DNA from: Alteromonas sp. 5E99-2 | Lineage (GTDB): Bacteria; Pseudomonadota; Gammaproteobacteria; Enterobacterales; Alteromonadaceae | NCBI RefSeq assembly: GCF_017368475.1 | Contig: NZ_JAFNJE010000016.1 | Span: 1-64,000, forward strand | DNA length: 64,000 nt | Direction of reading: 5' to 3' | In this document: one piece after another, positions 29,932 through 39,332 of the stretch | Layout: each line of letters opens with the position of its first letter | How positions within the stretch are numbered: the stretch's first letter is position 1 | Notes under the pieces: generated by a model | Told to the model about the DNA's origin: nothing | The model's database searches: none | The model's input: only the letters and a program-made list of their open reading frames with translations | Made by a program: the position numbers and the translations under genes

Positions 29932-32022
29932 ATGAATAAACAATATTTAGCATCATCCATTGCCATGGCTGTTTTAGCCCTAAGCGCATGCTCAGAGAAA
30001 GGGAGCACAGAGGCAGATGTATCAGCCAAGCAAGCTCCAGCTGCTGTAGCCACAACTAAAGTAGCACCAGAATTAGGTAGTTTTGGTGTAGATTTAACCG
30101 CTCGAGATACAAGCGTAAAGCCCGGCGACGACTTTTTCTTATATGCCAGTGGTAACTGGTACAAAAATTATGAAATACCCGCAGACAAAACGGGATACGG
30201 CGCATTTGCAGCATTAAGAGAACGAAGTGAAGACCGCGTAAAAGAAATCATTGATAGTTTATCGTCTGCAACAAGCTTAAATGCTGAAGAAAAAATGGTC
30301 GCGGATTTTTACAACGCGTATATGGATGTAGACGCAATAAACCAAAAAGGGCTAACGCCAATTCAAAAGACGTTAGAATCCATAGCGCAGCTAGAAGATA
30401 AAAAAGCACTGACTCATTTATTCGGCTTGTCATGGTTAAACGGCGGCGGTTCTCCGATTGGAGGCAGAATGGGATTCAATCGCTTAAATCCTAATGAATA
30501 TCAAATGTCAGTGGGTGTTGGTGGGTTAGGGTTACCGGACCGTTCATATTATTTAGTTGATAGTGAGCGTTTTGTAAAAATAAGAACGGCTTACCTTGCC
30601 TATATCGCTGAAATGCTGACTTTTATTGGTGAAGAAAACGCTGAACAAAAAGCCCAAGCCATTCTTGAGTTAGAAACCAAAATAGCCGAAGTTCAATGGC
30701 CCAGAGAAAAACGTAGAAATAGAGATTTAACACTTAACCAAATTTCTCGAGAAGAACTTAACACAAGTTATCCTAATTTTGATTGGGATACGTATTTCGC
30801 AGCAACAAACTACAAAGTTCCTCAGCTAAATATTAGCCAACCTCAGCCCGTAAAAGACGTTATTAAGCTAATAAATGAAGAGTCGTTAGATGTCTGGAAA
30901 GACTACATGGGATTCCATACCATTAGGTCGAATGCGAACCTACTGCCAGAAACTATTTTCGACGCGAACTTTGCTTTTTACGGCACGACACTACGTGGAC
31001 AAAAACAGCCTAGACCTCGTTGGAAAAGAGCGATTCAACAAATGTCAGGAACCCAATCGTTAGGCTTTGCTATCGGTAAAGTATATGTCGACCGTTTTTT
31101 CCCAGAAAGCTCAAAAGCGAAAATGGAAGAACTCGTTTCTAACTTAAGCAAGGCGATGGAAGAGCGCATCACAGATTTAGATTGGATGGGCGACGATACC
31201 AAGAAAAATGCACAAGCTAAGTTAGCGTCATTTACGCCTAAAATTGGTTACCCTGATAAATGGGTTACCTATGACGGGTTAGAAATTAGCAATAATGATC
31301 TAATAGGAAATATACGTTCTCTTAGAACTTTCTTCCACAATGATAGCGTAGCTAAAGAGCTTGAAAAAACCGACCGAAACAGATGGGGTATGACGCCGCA
31401 AACAGTGAATGCTTATTACAATTCATCATTCAATGAAATTGTTTTCCCAGCAGCAATATTACAACCCCCATTTTTTGACCCAAATGCCGATCCCGCGGTT
31501 AACTATGGTGGTATAGGTGCAGTTATTGGTCATGAAATAGGCCACGGATTTGATGACCAAGGCTCCAAGTCTGATGAAAATGGAATTCAAAGCAACTGGT
31601 GGACAGATGCAGACCGTGCAGCATTCGAACAAAAAACCCAGCAACTTGCCGCTCAATATAGTGCGTACGAACCCATCCCTAACAACTTTGTAAACGGTAA
31701 CAACAGTTTAGGTGAAAACATTGGTGACGTAGGTGGGCTATCAATGGCATACCACGCATACAAGTTAAGTCTTAATGGAAAAGAAGCTCCTATTATTGAT
31801 GGACTCACTGGGGACCAGCGCTTCTTCCTTGCTTGGGCGCAGGTTTGGAAAAGAAAAAGTACCGAGCAATCTATGTTAAGCCAGCTACGCGCCGGAACTC
31901 ATGCACCTGGACGCTACCGTACCTTAGCACCGAGAAACCATGATGCATGGTATGAAGCTTTTGATGTAAAACCTGGTGATGCTCTCTATTTAGCACCTGA
32001 AGAGCGTATTAAAATTTGGTAA
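29932..32022 (+). CDS. M13-family (neprilysin/PepO-like) zinc endopeptidase lipoprotein
   Basis: 696 residues. The signal peptide ends in the lipobox LSAC at about residue 20, so it is a membrane-anchored envelope enzyme. The N-terminal M13 domain begins with PGDDFFLYASGNWYKNYEIP. The catalytic motif HEIGHGFDDQG starts at about His534; ENIGDVGGLSMAYHAY supplies the third zinc ligand, and the family ending (NHDAWYEAFDVKPGDALY) is complete. It cleaves peptides of modest size. It is convergent with the next metalloprotease gene. Confidence 0.95.
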   Translation: MNKQYLASSIAMAVLALSACSEKGSTEADVSAKQAPAAVATTKVAPELGSFGVDLTARDTSVKPGDDFFLYASGNWYKNYEIPADKTGYGAFAALRERSEDRVKEIIDSLSSATSLNAEEKMVADFYNAYMDVDAINQKGLTPIQKTLESIAQLEDKKALTHLFGLSWLNGGGSPIGGRMGFNRLNPNEYQMSVGVGGLGLPDRSYYLVDSERFVKIRTAYLAYIAEMLTFIGEENAEQKAQAILELETKIAEVQWPREKRRNRDLTLNQISREELNTSYPNFDWDTYFAATNYKVPQLNISQPQPVKDVIKLINEESLDVWKDYMGFHTIRSNANLLPETIFDANFAFYGTTLRGQKQPRPRWKRAIQQMSGTQSLGFAIGKVYVDRFFPESSKAKMEELVSNLSKAMEERITDLDWMGDDTKKNAQAKLASFTPKIGYPDKWVTYDGLEISNNDLIGNIRSLRTFFHNDSVAKELEKTDRNRWGMTPQTVNAYYNSSFNEIVFPAAILQPPFFDPNADPAVNYGGIGAVIGHEIGHGFDDQGSKSDENGIQSNWWTDADRAAFEQKTQQLAAQYSAYEPIPNNFVNGNNSLGENIGDVGGLSMAYHAYKLSLNGKEAPIIDGLTGDQRFFLAWAQVWKRKSTEQSMLSQLRAGTHAPGRYRTLAPRNHDAWYEAFDVKPGDALYLAPEERIKIW

Positions 32023-32045
32023 TGTAAACATTGCTAGTTTTATAA

Positions 32046-32082
32046 AAAAAATGCCAGCCTGTTATTCACGCTGGCATTTTTT
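32046..32082. terminator. bidirectional intrinsic terminator
   Basis: AAAAAATGCCAGC (32046-32058) pairs with GCTGGCATTTTTT (32070-32082), loop of 11, between two convergent peptidase genes. Confidence 0.9.
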
Positions 32083-32097
32083 ATCACTCTTCAATGT

Positions 32098-34659
32098 CTA
32101 TGTTTTGCTTTTATGAAATGCTCGGTTTAAGCGGTCTTTTACGAAAGCTCTATGAACCTTAGTACCTTGGTCTCCCCGGTTCGTTTTCATTAAACTTTGC
32201 AATTTATTCAATTCATAATTAGCAGCCGCTTTAGAAAAATTGTCATAGTTACTTGGTTTTTCCAAACCTGCCATTGCAATCAAGCGTTCAACGTATTCAA
32301 CCTGAATATTGCGTCGATAAGAATTTACACTAGCTTTCATATCTTCAGCAAAAATGGAATCAGTCAAACTAGATAGCATTTTTTCTATTGTAAATTGATT
32401 ACCATACAAAGCAGTATCGGTGATTCTTGACGCTACATTAGGGTGCATTAAGTGCGCTAATACATTTTTTTGCGTATTTAAAAGCATTGAGTGGATCTTT
32501 GGTGATTCATCACGCCCAAAACCGCTAAACCCTCGTCTTTGACGTTGCAAATAAGCAAAAAGGGGTTCCATTTCCGATATAGCATCGGGAGCAAAAACGT
32601 AGTCAGATAATGTTGCCATTGCCAATTCTTGCTCTTCCAGTGGCACCGGTGTCAAAGGTTGAGTGTAGCCATCCTGCCCTACATAAGCTCGATTCAAATA
32701 CACGCCACCAACATAGCGAGAAACCACAGCGGCTTGACGTGAAAACTCACCAAATAGCACGTTCACTCCAACAACTAAATCATTGTGTGAACGCCCATCG
32801 AGTAACAATTTATCTTTTAATTTACCCGACATATGTTTTATTAAGACAAATCGGTCTTGTGCATACTCTACGGCATCACTGGACATATCAAAAATATTAA
32901 TTCTCGGATCCACATGACGACCAGGGCTTCTCATATCATCGGCGTCATTTCCAAAAGCAAGCTCTGGCTGAGCAGACATGTTTAGAATGTTTGTTAATCT
33001 AGCTTCTTCTTCAATTGGATCATCCAGCGCAGTAGAATAACCATACTGAATAACCCAATCGTCATACGGTCCAGGTTTTTCAGTGTAAAAATCGCCTTGT
33101 GTCACACCAACCGGTGCATAGTTAACCGACGGGTAATCCATAACAGAACCCGCGAGTATTCCATTTGTAATGTCAGGATTATGCGCATCGTCATGATTAT
33201 GTAATTGAGTTGCCATCATATTGTGGTTTAAACCGAGAGTGTGGCCCACTTCGTGTAATATGAGATAAGACATGGATTGACGTAGCAGTTTTTCTTTTTC
33301 AATCTCTCCCAAGCCGTCAGCTAAACTTCCCATCTGGCCAAATAACAATCCCATGTTTAGCTCATAACCTAGTGAACATTTAAGAGCGTCATGACTGTCG
33401 TGAACACCCGTTGATAAATTTGCTCCGTCTGTGAACATTTCGCCAGCAATCCACCTTCCCTTCATAAAGCTGTATTCCAACATAATATCTGCGGCAATAA
33501 TTTGGCCCGTAATGGGGTGGGCTAAGCTAGGTCCATATCCGCCAAAAGGAGGACGAGGCGACGAAGTCCAACGCAGTACATTGTAGCGAACATCATTAGC
33601 TGACCATGTTGCATCATCAGGCTGTATTTTCACTTCAATTGCATTGCTAAAACCGGCTTTTTCAAATGCACTATTCCACGCTAATGTGGCATTTTTTATG
33701 GTTTCTCGCCATTCAACAGGAGTCGTGTTTTCTATCCACCAAACAATTGGTTGTATCGGGTCTGAAATAGCTGCCGATGGGTCTTTTTTCTCTAAATGCC
33801 AGCGGTTGATCACATCTCTATAATTTGCTGTTTGATCAGAGGTTAAGTCGTCAAATTGCTGTGAAAAATAACCCACACGAGCATCGTCTCTTCTTGCAAC
33901 ATAGTTATTATTGGGAGCTTCAATAAAAGCGTGTTGTATAGACAAAGTCGTATAGCGCTGGTCAGATAAATCGCTACCTCCTGAGACCTTTGGAACTGCA
34001 TCATCGTATACGTAATCCACAATCACATGAGTATTACTTGGAAAGTTACTGATCTCACTTATTGTTGTTTTGTCTTTTGATAATTTACCTAGTTTAAACC
34101 GTTTTTTCTCTATTTTAGGGTCGTTCGCAGGAATATTAGTAATACGATGTAACTGTTCGTTTTTAAAAACATCGCTCAAGGAAATAGCTATTTTCCCCTC
34201 TTCCTCATGTTCTATTTTGGTAGAAACGAGGACGGCTTCACTAATATTTGCCGAAGCGGCTCGGCTTACTGCGTTGTCAGGATCAAAATAAAACCTAGGT
34301 GTTTTCGACACAATTTCTATTCGATCAAAATTCCGCCTGAACTGCAATAATCGGGAATCTCTGAAATCGCCTCTAAATGTTCCAGCGGAAACAACACCAT
34401 CAATTGTTGAAACAAAATACAGAAACGGTACATTTAATTGAGACTCATCAATGAGCAAAAACCCAGAGCCATCTTTTTCATCTCGATAGATATCAAAAAA
34501 ACCACTAAATTGTGTGTGTATTTCTAATAGCTCTGAAAGAGTTTGATCTTCCTCTTCATTAGCTTTTTCAGCATTATCCTTCCCATGCACGTATGCTGCG
34601 AATGGTGCTAACATCACCAAAAGTGATATCAAATAAATACGTTTACGGTAATTGAACAT
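32098..34659 (-). CDS. exported zinc metalloprotease (DUF5117/DUF5118/DUF4953 type)
   Basis: 853 residues with a signal peptide (MFNYRKRIYLISLLVMLAPFA). The zinc-binding motif HEVGHTLGLNHN starts at about His469, the extended metzincin form HExxHxxGxxH. The N-terminal part (FFDIYRDEKDGSGFLLIDES, VSTIDGVVSAGTFRG) fits the DUF5118/DUF5117 modules, and the catalytic part with VMDYPSVNYAP fits DUF4953. AAGGAA precedes the ATG. It probably digests protein outside the inner membrane. It is divergent from the small double-glycine peptide gene. Confidence 0.9.
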   Translation of the reverse strand: MFNYRKRIYLISLLVMLAPFAAYVHGKDNAEKANEEEDQTLSELLEIHTQFSGFFDIYRDEKDGSGFLLIDESQLNVPFLYFVSTIDGVVSAGTFRGDFRDSRLLQFRRNFDRIEIVSKTPRFYFDPDNAVSRAASANISEAVLVSTKIEHEEEGKIAISLSDVFKNEQLHRITNIPANDPKIEKKRFKLGKLSKDKTTISEISNFPSNTHVIVDYVYDDAVPKVSGGSDLSDQRYTTLSIQHAFIEAPNNNYVARRDDARVGYFSQQFDDLTSDQTANYRDVINRWHLEKKDPSAAISDPIQPIVWWIENTTPVEWRETIKNATLAWNSAFEKAGFSNAIEVKIQPDDATWSANDVRYNVLRWTSSPRPPFGGYGPSLAHPITGQIIAADIMLEYSFMKGRWIAGEMFTDGANLSTGVHDSHDALKCSLGYELNMGLLFGQMGSLADGLGEIEKEKLLRQSMSYLILHEVGHTLGLNHNMMATQLHNHDDAHNPDITNGILAGSVMDYPSVNYAPVGVTQGDFYTEKPGPYDDWVIQYGYSTALDDPIEEEARLTNILNMSAQPELAFGNDADDMRSPGRHVDPRINIFDMSSDAVEYAQDRFVLIKHMSGKLKDKLLLDGRSHNDLVVGVNVLFGEFSRQAAVVSRYVGGVYLNRAYVGQDGYTQPLTPVPLEEQELAMATLSDYVFAPDAISEMEPLFAYLQRQRRGFSGFGRDESPKIHSMLLNTQKNVLAHLMHPNVASRITDTALYGNQFTIEKMLSSLTDSIFAEDMKASVNSYRRNIQVEYVERLIAMAGLEKPSNYDNFSKAAANYELNKLQSLMKTNRGDQGTKVHRAFVKDRLNRAFHKSKT

Positions 34660-35001
34660 TTCGAATTCCTTGTTTTATGAACTTGCTTCGAATCAACGGT
34701 TGATTATTAACTTACACTAAGCAACTACGTATAGACCTTTTGATCTGTAAGCTATACATTAGCCATATTAGGTCGTTCATTGTAATAAAGTCAAAACCAG
34801 TTATTTGCGAAATTAATTATTTTTTTCGTCGCGAAAATCAAGGTTAATCGAATATGACTGTTCACACTTTGAATATGTAAGATTGGCTTTAAGCCTCAAT
34901 CCTGTTCCTTGTGCCAATACCAAACTATTTTCCGCCATTTAGAATACGAGTTGCCCGCCTTTTCAGGCCGAGCTCATTTTTAATTTAATATGGAGATAAT
35001 T
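34660..35001. promoter_or_regulatory. divergent control region of metalloprotease and peptide genes
   Basis: This 342-base gap must carry both divergent promoters; I could not fix either. It contains a near-perfect 15-base palindrome AATCAACGGTTGATT (34691-34705), operator-like and close to the metalloprotease start, and a small inverted repeat TTTTCG-TCG-CGAAAA (34823-34837) in AT-rich DNA. GGAG at 34992-34995 is the ribosome site of the peptide gene. Confidence 0.4.
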
Positions 35002-35178
35002 ATGTTTTTAACCAAACTCAATAAGGAAGATCTTAATAGAGTCAATGGCGGTATCATTTCGCCCATTACTCTTATACCCATTTCAACTGGCTGTAAACAC
35101 CTGGGGCCTAATGGAAAATGTGAAGACCCATTTACAACGCCTCCGACTGTTCCGCCATTAGAGCGGTTGTTTTTCTAA
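35002..35178 (+). CDS. double-glycine leader peptide precursor (microcin or signal-like)
   Basis: 58 residues from ATG at 35002, which has GGAG 6 bases upstream; ATG at 34990 overlaps that site and is rejected. The leader MFLTKLNKEDLNRVNGG is a textbook double-glycine leader for C39 peptidases (Leu, Glu-Asp-Leu, Val, Gly-Gly at the expected spacing). Cleavage after Gly17 would release a 41-residue core that begins IISPITLIPIS, holds Cys31 and Cys40 (C-KHLGPNGK-C, possibly one disulfide) and has a Pro-rich tail TTPPTVPPLERLFF. The core has no Trp or Tyr. A transporter with leader peptidase follows 0.5 kb downstream. Toxin and signal roles are both open. Confidence 0.82.
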   Translation: MFLTKLNKEDLNRVNGGIISPITLIPISTGCKHLGPNGKCEDPFTTPPTVPPLERLFF

Positions 35179-35186
35179 CAGCCCAC

Positions 35187-35216
35187 AATTGGATGCAAGT
35201 TTATTTGCATCCAATT
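35187..35216 (+). terminator. strong hairpin after the peptide gene
   Basis: AATTGGATGCAA (35187-35198) pairs perfectly with TTGCATCCAATT (35205-35216), loop of 6, starting 8 bases after the peptide stop. The T run is short (TTT including the arm), so it may be a partial terminator or an RNA-stabilising 3' end that lets peptide mRNA exceed transporter mRNA. Confidence 0.65.
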
Positions 35217-35670
35217 TACCTCAGCTTCCTCCCCCATTGATATAGCATCCTTTCCATTCATAAAACAATCGCCCAAAAATCAACTTCATTTTTGATAGAT
35301 ATCTCAATTTCACTCTTAGACGCTAACAACCCTTTTTAACTTTCCCCGCCTTAGCTAAAGCAACTCGGCTTGTTAAGTAAAGTAATACAATTTTATTTTC
35401 ACAGTGAGACAACAAATTTCAATTCTGGGACAAAAAGCTTTTTTTTGTATAGAAAACAAACTCTACTCATATTCAAACGAAAAATACCACAAGCAAGATT
35501 AAGCTAATTCTCGTTGGTTATGTAGATGAACGTCTGCATTCAAGACAGCTAATTGCGATAAACAATTCGCTCATGGAGGTAACAAGGATTAGGTTGCCAA
35601 GGAGAGCCTAGAGCAAATGGACGCTGTCTAACCAACATACTAGTTGATGACACTCTTACAGGTAAAAACT
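35217..35670 (+). promoter_or_regulatory. long leader region before the export genes
   Basis: About 450 bases without a gene I can support. It is AT-rich, with AAAAAGCTTTTT (near 35432) and a run of promoter-like hexamers, but no clear -35/-10 pair. Very short reading frames of 4-12 codons exist near 35574-35629, two of them preceded by GGAG-like sites, but nothing shows they are translated. The promoter of the HlyD-ABC-LuxR unit is expected here. Confidence 0.35.
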
Positions 35671-36933
35671 ATGGATATTAGCAGCACAAAAGGATTATTC
35701 AGGGAACAAGCTGTCAATCACATGACAAATAACCTACTTGGAAAAGTACTGGTTGTTCCGAAAACATCCGCGACTTGGATAAGTTTATTTTTAATCTTCT
35801 GGGCAACGATAACGCTCGTTTGGATTTGCACAGCTCAGTATGCCAAACAAGTCACGGTATCGGGCTGGTTAGAGCCAAATATAGGCGTGACAAATCACTT
35901 CTCCGCATTAAGCAACGGTATAGTTTCAGACATATTTATTACTCCTGAGCAATATGTAGAAAAAGGCCAGCCTTTACTCCGTATCACATCTGAAAGACGA
36001 AATTTCGCGGGCGAAATGTTCAACCAGTTAATAAAAGAGGAGCTACTGCAAAAACGCAAATTACTCAATGAAGAGCTTTCTCGCTTAACGATTCAATACA
36101 CTAAAAAACAGGACTTTTTATCTTCACAACAAAGACAACTAAATGAAGAATATTCAACGTTAGCCGAAGTGCAGTTATCCACTCGTCAACAATATGACCT
36201 TGCTGAAAAATACGCAGAAAAAATGACACTACTCCATAAAAAAGGCTGGGTAAGCGATATTGATTTAAATTCAGCTAGTAGCCAATCGCTACAATTAAAA
36301 ACACAGCTTGGAAACCTTAACCGAGAAGTTTCCCAGCTAGACAAGCAATACCAATCAATTGTTGAAGAAATTACACTTTTACCCTCTTCAAACGAACAGT
36401 CAAAAAATCAAATATCACAGGAAATTGCAGAGATAAATCAACGAATAATTCAACTTGATGCAGCAGACAGTGAAATTGTTTTTGCTAAAAAGTCAGGTCT
36501 AGTAAGTGATATTTATGTTCACAAAGGGAAACGTGTAGACGAAAAACCGCTGCTTACAATCGTACCTCAAAACATCGAATTTACCGCTATGATCCCTGTG
36601 CCAACCCAATCAGCTGGGTTCATAAAGGAAGGGCAACCGATATCAATTAGGTACGATGCTTACCCCCATGAGAAATTCGGAACTCATGAAGGAGTCATAG
36701 ATAGCATTTCAGATTCTATTTTACTTCCCAATGAGGTTAATAACGCAGCGACAACCATATCAGCACCAGTATATATGGTAAAGGCTCGGCTAAACACAAC
36801 TCAAATTTATGCTTACGGGGAATCAGTACCGCTAAAGTCGGGAAATACCTTTACTGCAGATGTCACTCTCGGCGAACGAACTGTTATTGAATGGTTGTTC
36901 GAACCTTTACTCAGTTTAAAAGGACGGTTGTAA
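35671..36933 (+). CDS. HlyD-family membrane fusion protein of the peptide exporter
   Basis: 420 residues from ATG at 35671 (AGG 8 bases upstream; an upstream TTG lacks a site). One N-terminal membrane helix (about 32-54, TWISLFLIFWATITLVWI) is followed by a lipoyl-like half (GIVSDIFITPEQYVEKGQPLL), a long coiled-coil hairpin (about 110-255, rich in Glu, Gln and Leu), the second lipoyl half (SGLVSDIYVHKGKRVDEKPL) and a beta-barrel. This is the CvaA/RaxA-like layout used with peptidase-containing ABC transporters and an outer-membrane TolC. It ends 2 bases before the ABC gene. No TolC gene is nearby, so a genomic one is presumably shared. Confidence 0.93.
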   Translation: MDISSTKGLFREQAVNHMTNNLLGKVLVVPKTSATWISLFLIFWATITLVWICTAQYAKQVTVSGWLEPNIGVTNHFSALSNGIVSDIFITPEQYVEKGQPLLRITSERRNFAGEMFNQLIKEELLQKRKLLNEELSRLTIQYTKKQDFLSSQQRQLNEEYSTLAEVQLSTRQQYDLAEKYAEKMTLLHKKGWVSDIDLNSASSQSLQLKTQLGNLNREVSQLDKQYQSIVEEITLLPSSNEQSKNQISQEIAEINQRIIQLDAADSEIVFAKKSGLVSDIYVHKGKRVDEKPLLTIVPQNIEFTAMIPVPTQSAGFIKEGQPISIRYDAYPHEKFGTHEGVIDSISDSILLPNEVNNAATTISAPVYMVKARLNTTQIYAYGESVPLKSGNTFTADVTLGERTVIEWLFEPLLSLKGRL

Positions 36934-36935
36934 TT

Positions 36936-39071
36936 ATGGAAGCCGCTCAAAATCAAGCTCAACTTTCTTCAGCATTACCTCGTTTATGGTCTGTGGATGT
37001 TCCCTCTTTGTTGCAAGCTGAAACCAGTGAGTGTGGGCTCACCTGCTTGGCAATGATTGCCCATTATCATGGTAAGAAAATAGATATGCGACAGCTAAGA
37101 GCACAGTTTTCCATTTCTTCTCACGGAGCAAACTTAAGGGACATTTTAACCATTGCAGGCAAGTTATCTCTCAAGACGAGAGCATTAAAATTGGATTTAG
37201 ATTCGCTTCAAGAACTGAGCTTGCCCTGTATTATACACTGGGATATGAACCATTATGTTGTCCTTTCCAAGGTAACGTCCAAATTCGCCATAGTGAACGA
37301 CCCCGCTATAGGAAAAAGAAAATTAAAGATAAGTGATTTTGCTGATCACTTTACGGGCATTGCTGTAGAGTGTTCACCGACAGAAAGTTTTGAACCAGAA
37401 AAAGCATCACCCGCACTCACCTTATGGCATTTTTTTCGCTCTGCCACAGGGTTAAAGCGATTTGGTTTAATCCTCTTTAGCTTAAGCCTCCTATTGCAAA
37501 TATTTGCAATGATATCGCCTTACTATATGCAGCTGATAGTAGACGATGTGCTCGTAGGCAAAAATAGCGACATGCTAACCGTGCTGGCACTGGGCTTTGG
37601 CTTACTGCTTCTCATTGAAGTCGCTACTCATACGTTTCGTCAGTTCTTAATGCTGACGTTAACAAGCCGTCTTAACGAACAGCTTAGCGCCAATGTATTT
37701 TATAAGCTTATTCACTTGCCTTTTGATTTTTTCTACAAACGCCATTTAGGCGATGTTGTCTCTCGATTTGGCTCTCTTGGTCCGATTAGAAACATGCTAT
37801 CTCAAGGGCTAATATCCGCAATATTAGATGGTTTAATGGCTATTATCACTCTAATAATTATGTTTGTTTACAGTATAAAATTGGCTGCAATTTCAACTGG
37901 TATTATCGCTTTATACCTGCTTGTTAAGTGGTCTATTTACCGTCCTTTGCATCGCCTTAGCACAGAGAGCCTTGCAGCAAGTGCAGGTGAAAATACACAC
38001 TTTATGGAATCGGTTCGCGCTATAAAAACCATTAAATTATTTCAACAAGAAAGTACTCGCCAAAATGAATGGCAGCATAAATTAGTAGCCTACTTAAACA
38101 CCGATATTGCACTGAATCGCTGGCAAATATTTTTTGATACGTTAAATAAACTTTTGTTTGGTATAGAAAACCTAGTGGTCATTTATTTTGCTGCGACAGC
38201 GGTAATGAACAACGTGATAACCGTAGGCATGCTGTACGCGTTTATAAGTTACAAAACCCGTTTTACGTCAGCTATAGATAACGTCATTAACACTATTATC
38301 GACTATCGTTTACTGAACGTACACTTCGATAGGTTAAGTGACTTAGTACTCACACCAACAGAGAACAATGTTGAAACACATACTAAGGCAATACCTACCC
38401 GCATACAGCCTGATGCAAAATCGCCCCTCAAAATAAACAATTTAAGCTACCGTTATTCACCTCATTCACCGCTTATCTTCGATAATGTCTGCGCCACGAT
38501 AAATGCAGGTGAATGTATAGCAATTACAGGACCAAGCGGCAGCGGAAAAACCACTTTATTGCATTGTTTAATGGGATTATTAACGCCAAATAGCGGCAAC
38601 ATTCAGTGGCAAGGGAGCAGCATTTTTAATGCTCCATATCGTCAATATATCAGTGCTGTAATGCAAGATGATCACTGTCTATCTGGCACTATCCTCAATA
38701 ATATCGCCTGTTTTGATGCCGAACCGGATATTCAGCGCGTGATATGGGCCGCTCAAGTAGCCTGTATTCACACGGATATAGTAACGATGCCAATGCAGTA
38801 TCAAACCCTTGTAGGTGATATGGGAAGTAGTCTTTCAGGAGGGCAATTACAACGAATACTCATTGCAAGGGCATTATATCGAAGACCTCAAATCCTATTT
38901 ATGGACGAAGCAACAGCTCACCTTGATACCGAATCAGAAAAACAAGTTAACGCAAATTTACGCAACTGTAATGTAACACGCATCATTGTTGCTCACCGGC
39001 CACAGACTATTGCTATGGCTGACAAAGTTTATTGTCTTGAGAATGGCTCAATGACTTTAAAAACACGCTAA
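36936..39071 (+). CDS. peptidase-containing ABC transporter (C39-TMD-NBD)
   Basis: 711 residues from ATG at 36936, placed 2 bases after the HlyD stop. Residues about 20-145 are a C39 cysteine protease with Gln27, Cys33 (TSECGLTCLAMI), His106 (WDMNHYVVL) and Asp122 (VNDPAIGK), so the catalytic set is intact, unlike the inactive C39-like domains of HlyB. A membrane domain of about six helices follows (about 180-460), then an ATPase domain with GPSGSGKTT (about 532), LSGGQLQR (about 633) and ILFMDEATAHLD (about 650). It would cut at the Gly-Gly site and export the core peptide. Confidence 0.95.
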   Translation: MEAAQNQAQLSSALPRLWSVDVPSLLQAETSECGLTCLAMIAHYHGKKIDMRQLRAQFSISSHGANLRDILTIAGKLSLKTRALKLDLDSLQELSLPCIIHWDMNHYVVLSKVTSKFAIVNDPAIGKRKLKISDFADHFTGIAVECSPTESFEPEKASPALTLWHFFRSATGLKRFGLILFSLSLLLQIFAMISPYYMQLIVDDVLVGKNSDMLTVLALGFGLLLLIEVATHTFRQFLMLTLTSRLNEQLSANVFYKLIHLPFDFFYKRHLGDVVSRFGSLGPIRNMLSQGLISAILDGLMAIITLIIMFVYSIKLAAISTGIIALYLLVKWSIYRPLHRLSTESLAASAGENTHFMESVRAIKTIKLFQQESTRQNEWQHKLVAYLNTDIALNRWQIFFDTLNKLLFGIENLVVIYFAATAVMNNVITVGMLYAFISYKTRFTSAIDNVINTIIDYRLLNVHFDRLSDLVLTPTENNVETHTKAIPTRIQPDAKSPLKINNLSYRYSPHSPLIFDNVCATINAGECIAITGPSGSGKTTLLHCLMGLLTPNSGNIQWQGSSIFNAPYRQYISAVMQDDHCLSGTILNNIACFDAEPDIQRVIWAAQVACIHTDIVTMPMQYQTLVGDMGSSLSGGQLQRILIARALYRRPQILFMDEATAHLDTESEKQVNANLRNCNVTRIIVAHRPQTIAMADKVYCLENGSMTLKTR

Positions 39072-39081
39072 GGAGAAAAGC

Positions 39082-39321
39082 ATGACCGTAAAAACGTTAG
39101 ACGAGAGACTGGACTTACTCTCAAAAAGAGAATTGCAGGTAGCACAAAAAATCATCGAAGGATTGCCAAATAAAAGCATAGCCAATCAATTATTTATTAG
39201 TGAAAGAACGGTAAAATTTCACTGCGCAAATATTTATCGAAAGTTGGAAATACGCAACAGAGCAGCATTAATGGCGAGCTTCTTTCGACAGCTGTATCAG
39301 CCGCTAAGAGAAGCGGGATAA
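39082..39321 (+). CDS. stand-alone LuxR-type helix-turn-helix protein
   Basis: 79 residues consisting almost only of a LuxR/GerE DNA-binding domain: LLSKRELQVAQKIIEGLPNKSIANQLFISERTVKFHCANIYRKLEIRNRAAL. There is no receiver or ligand domain. AAGGAG overlaps the transporter stop codon, so it is translated with the export genes. It is probably the transcription factor of this locus or of the genes that respond to it; no target is shown. A very strong terminator follows. Confidence 0.9.
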   Translation: MTVKTLDERLDLLSKRELQVAQKIIEGLPNKSIANQLFISERTVKFHCANIYRKLEIRNRAALMASFFRQLYQPLREAG

Positions 39322-39332
39322 AACCCTAAGCA

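Noticed and set aside
23071-34659. A single functional cluster of peptidases (prlC, M13, DUF5117-type, with M28 nearby)
   Set aside because: The genes are on different strands with separate terminators and different cell locations; they look like independent genes.
34990-35001. Earlier ATG (34990) for the small peptide
   Set aside because: It overlaps the GGAG that serves the ATG at 35002, and adds MEII to a leader that already fits the double-glycine consensus.
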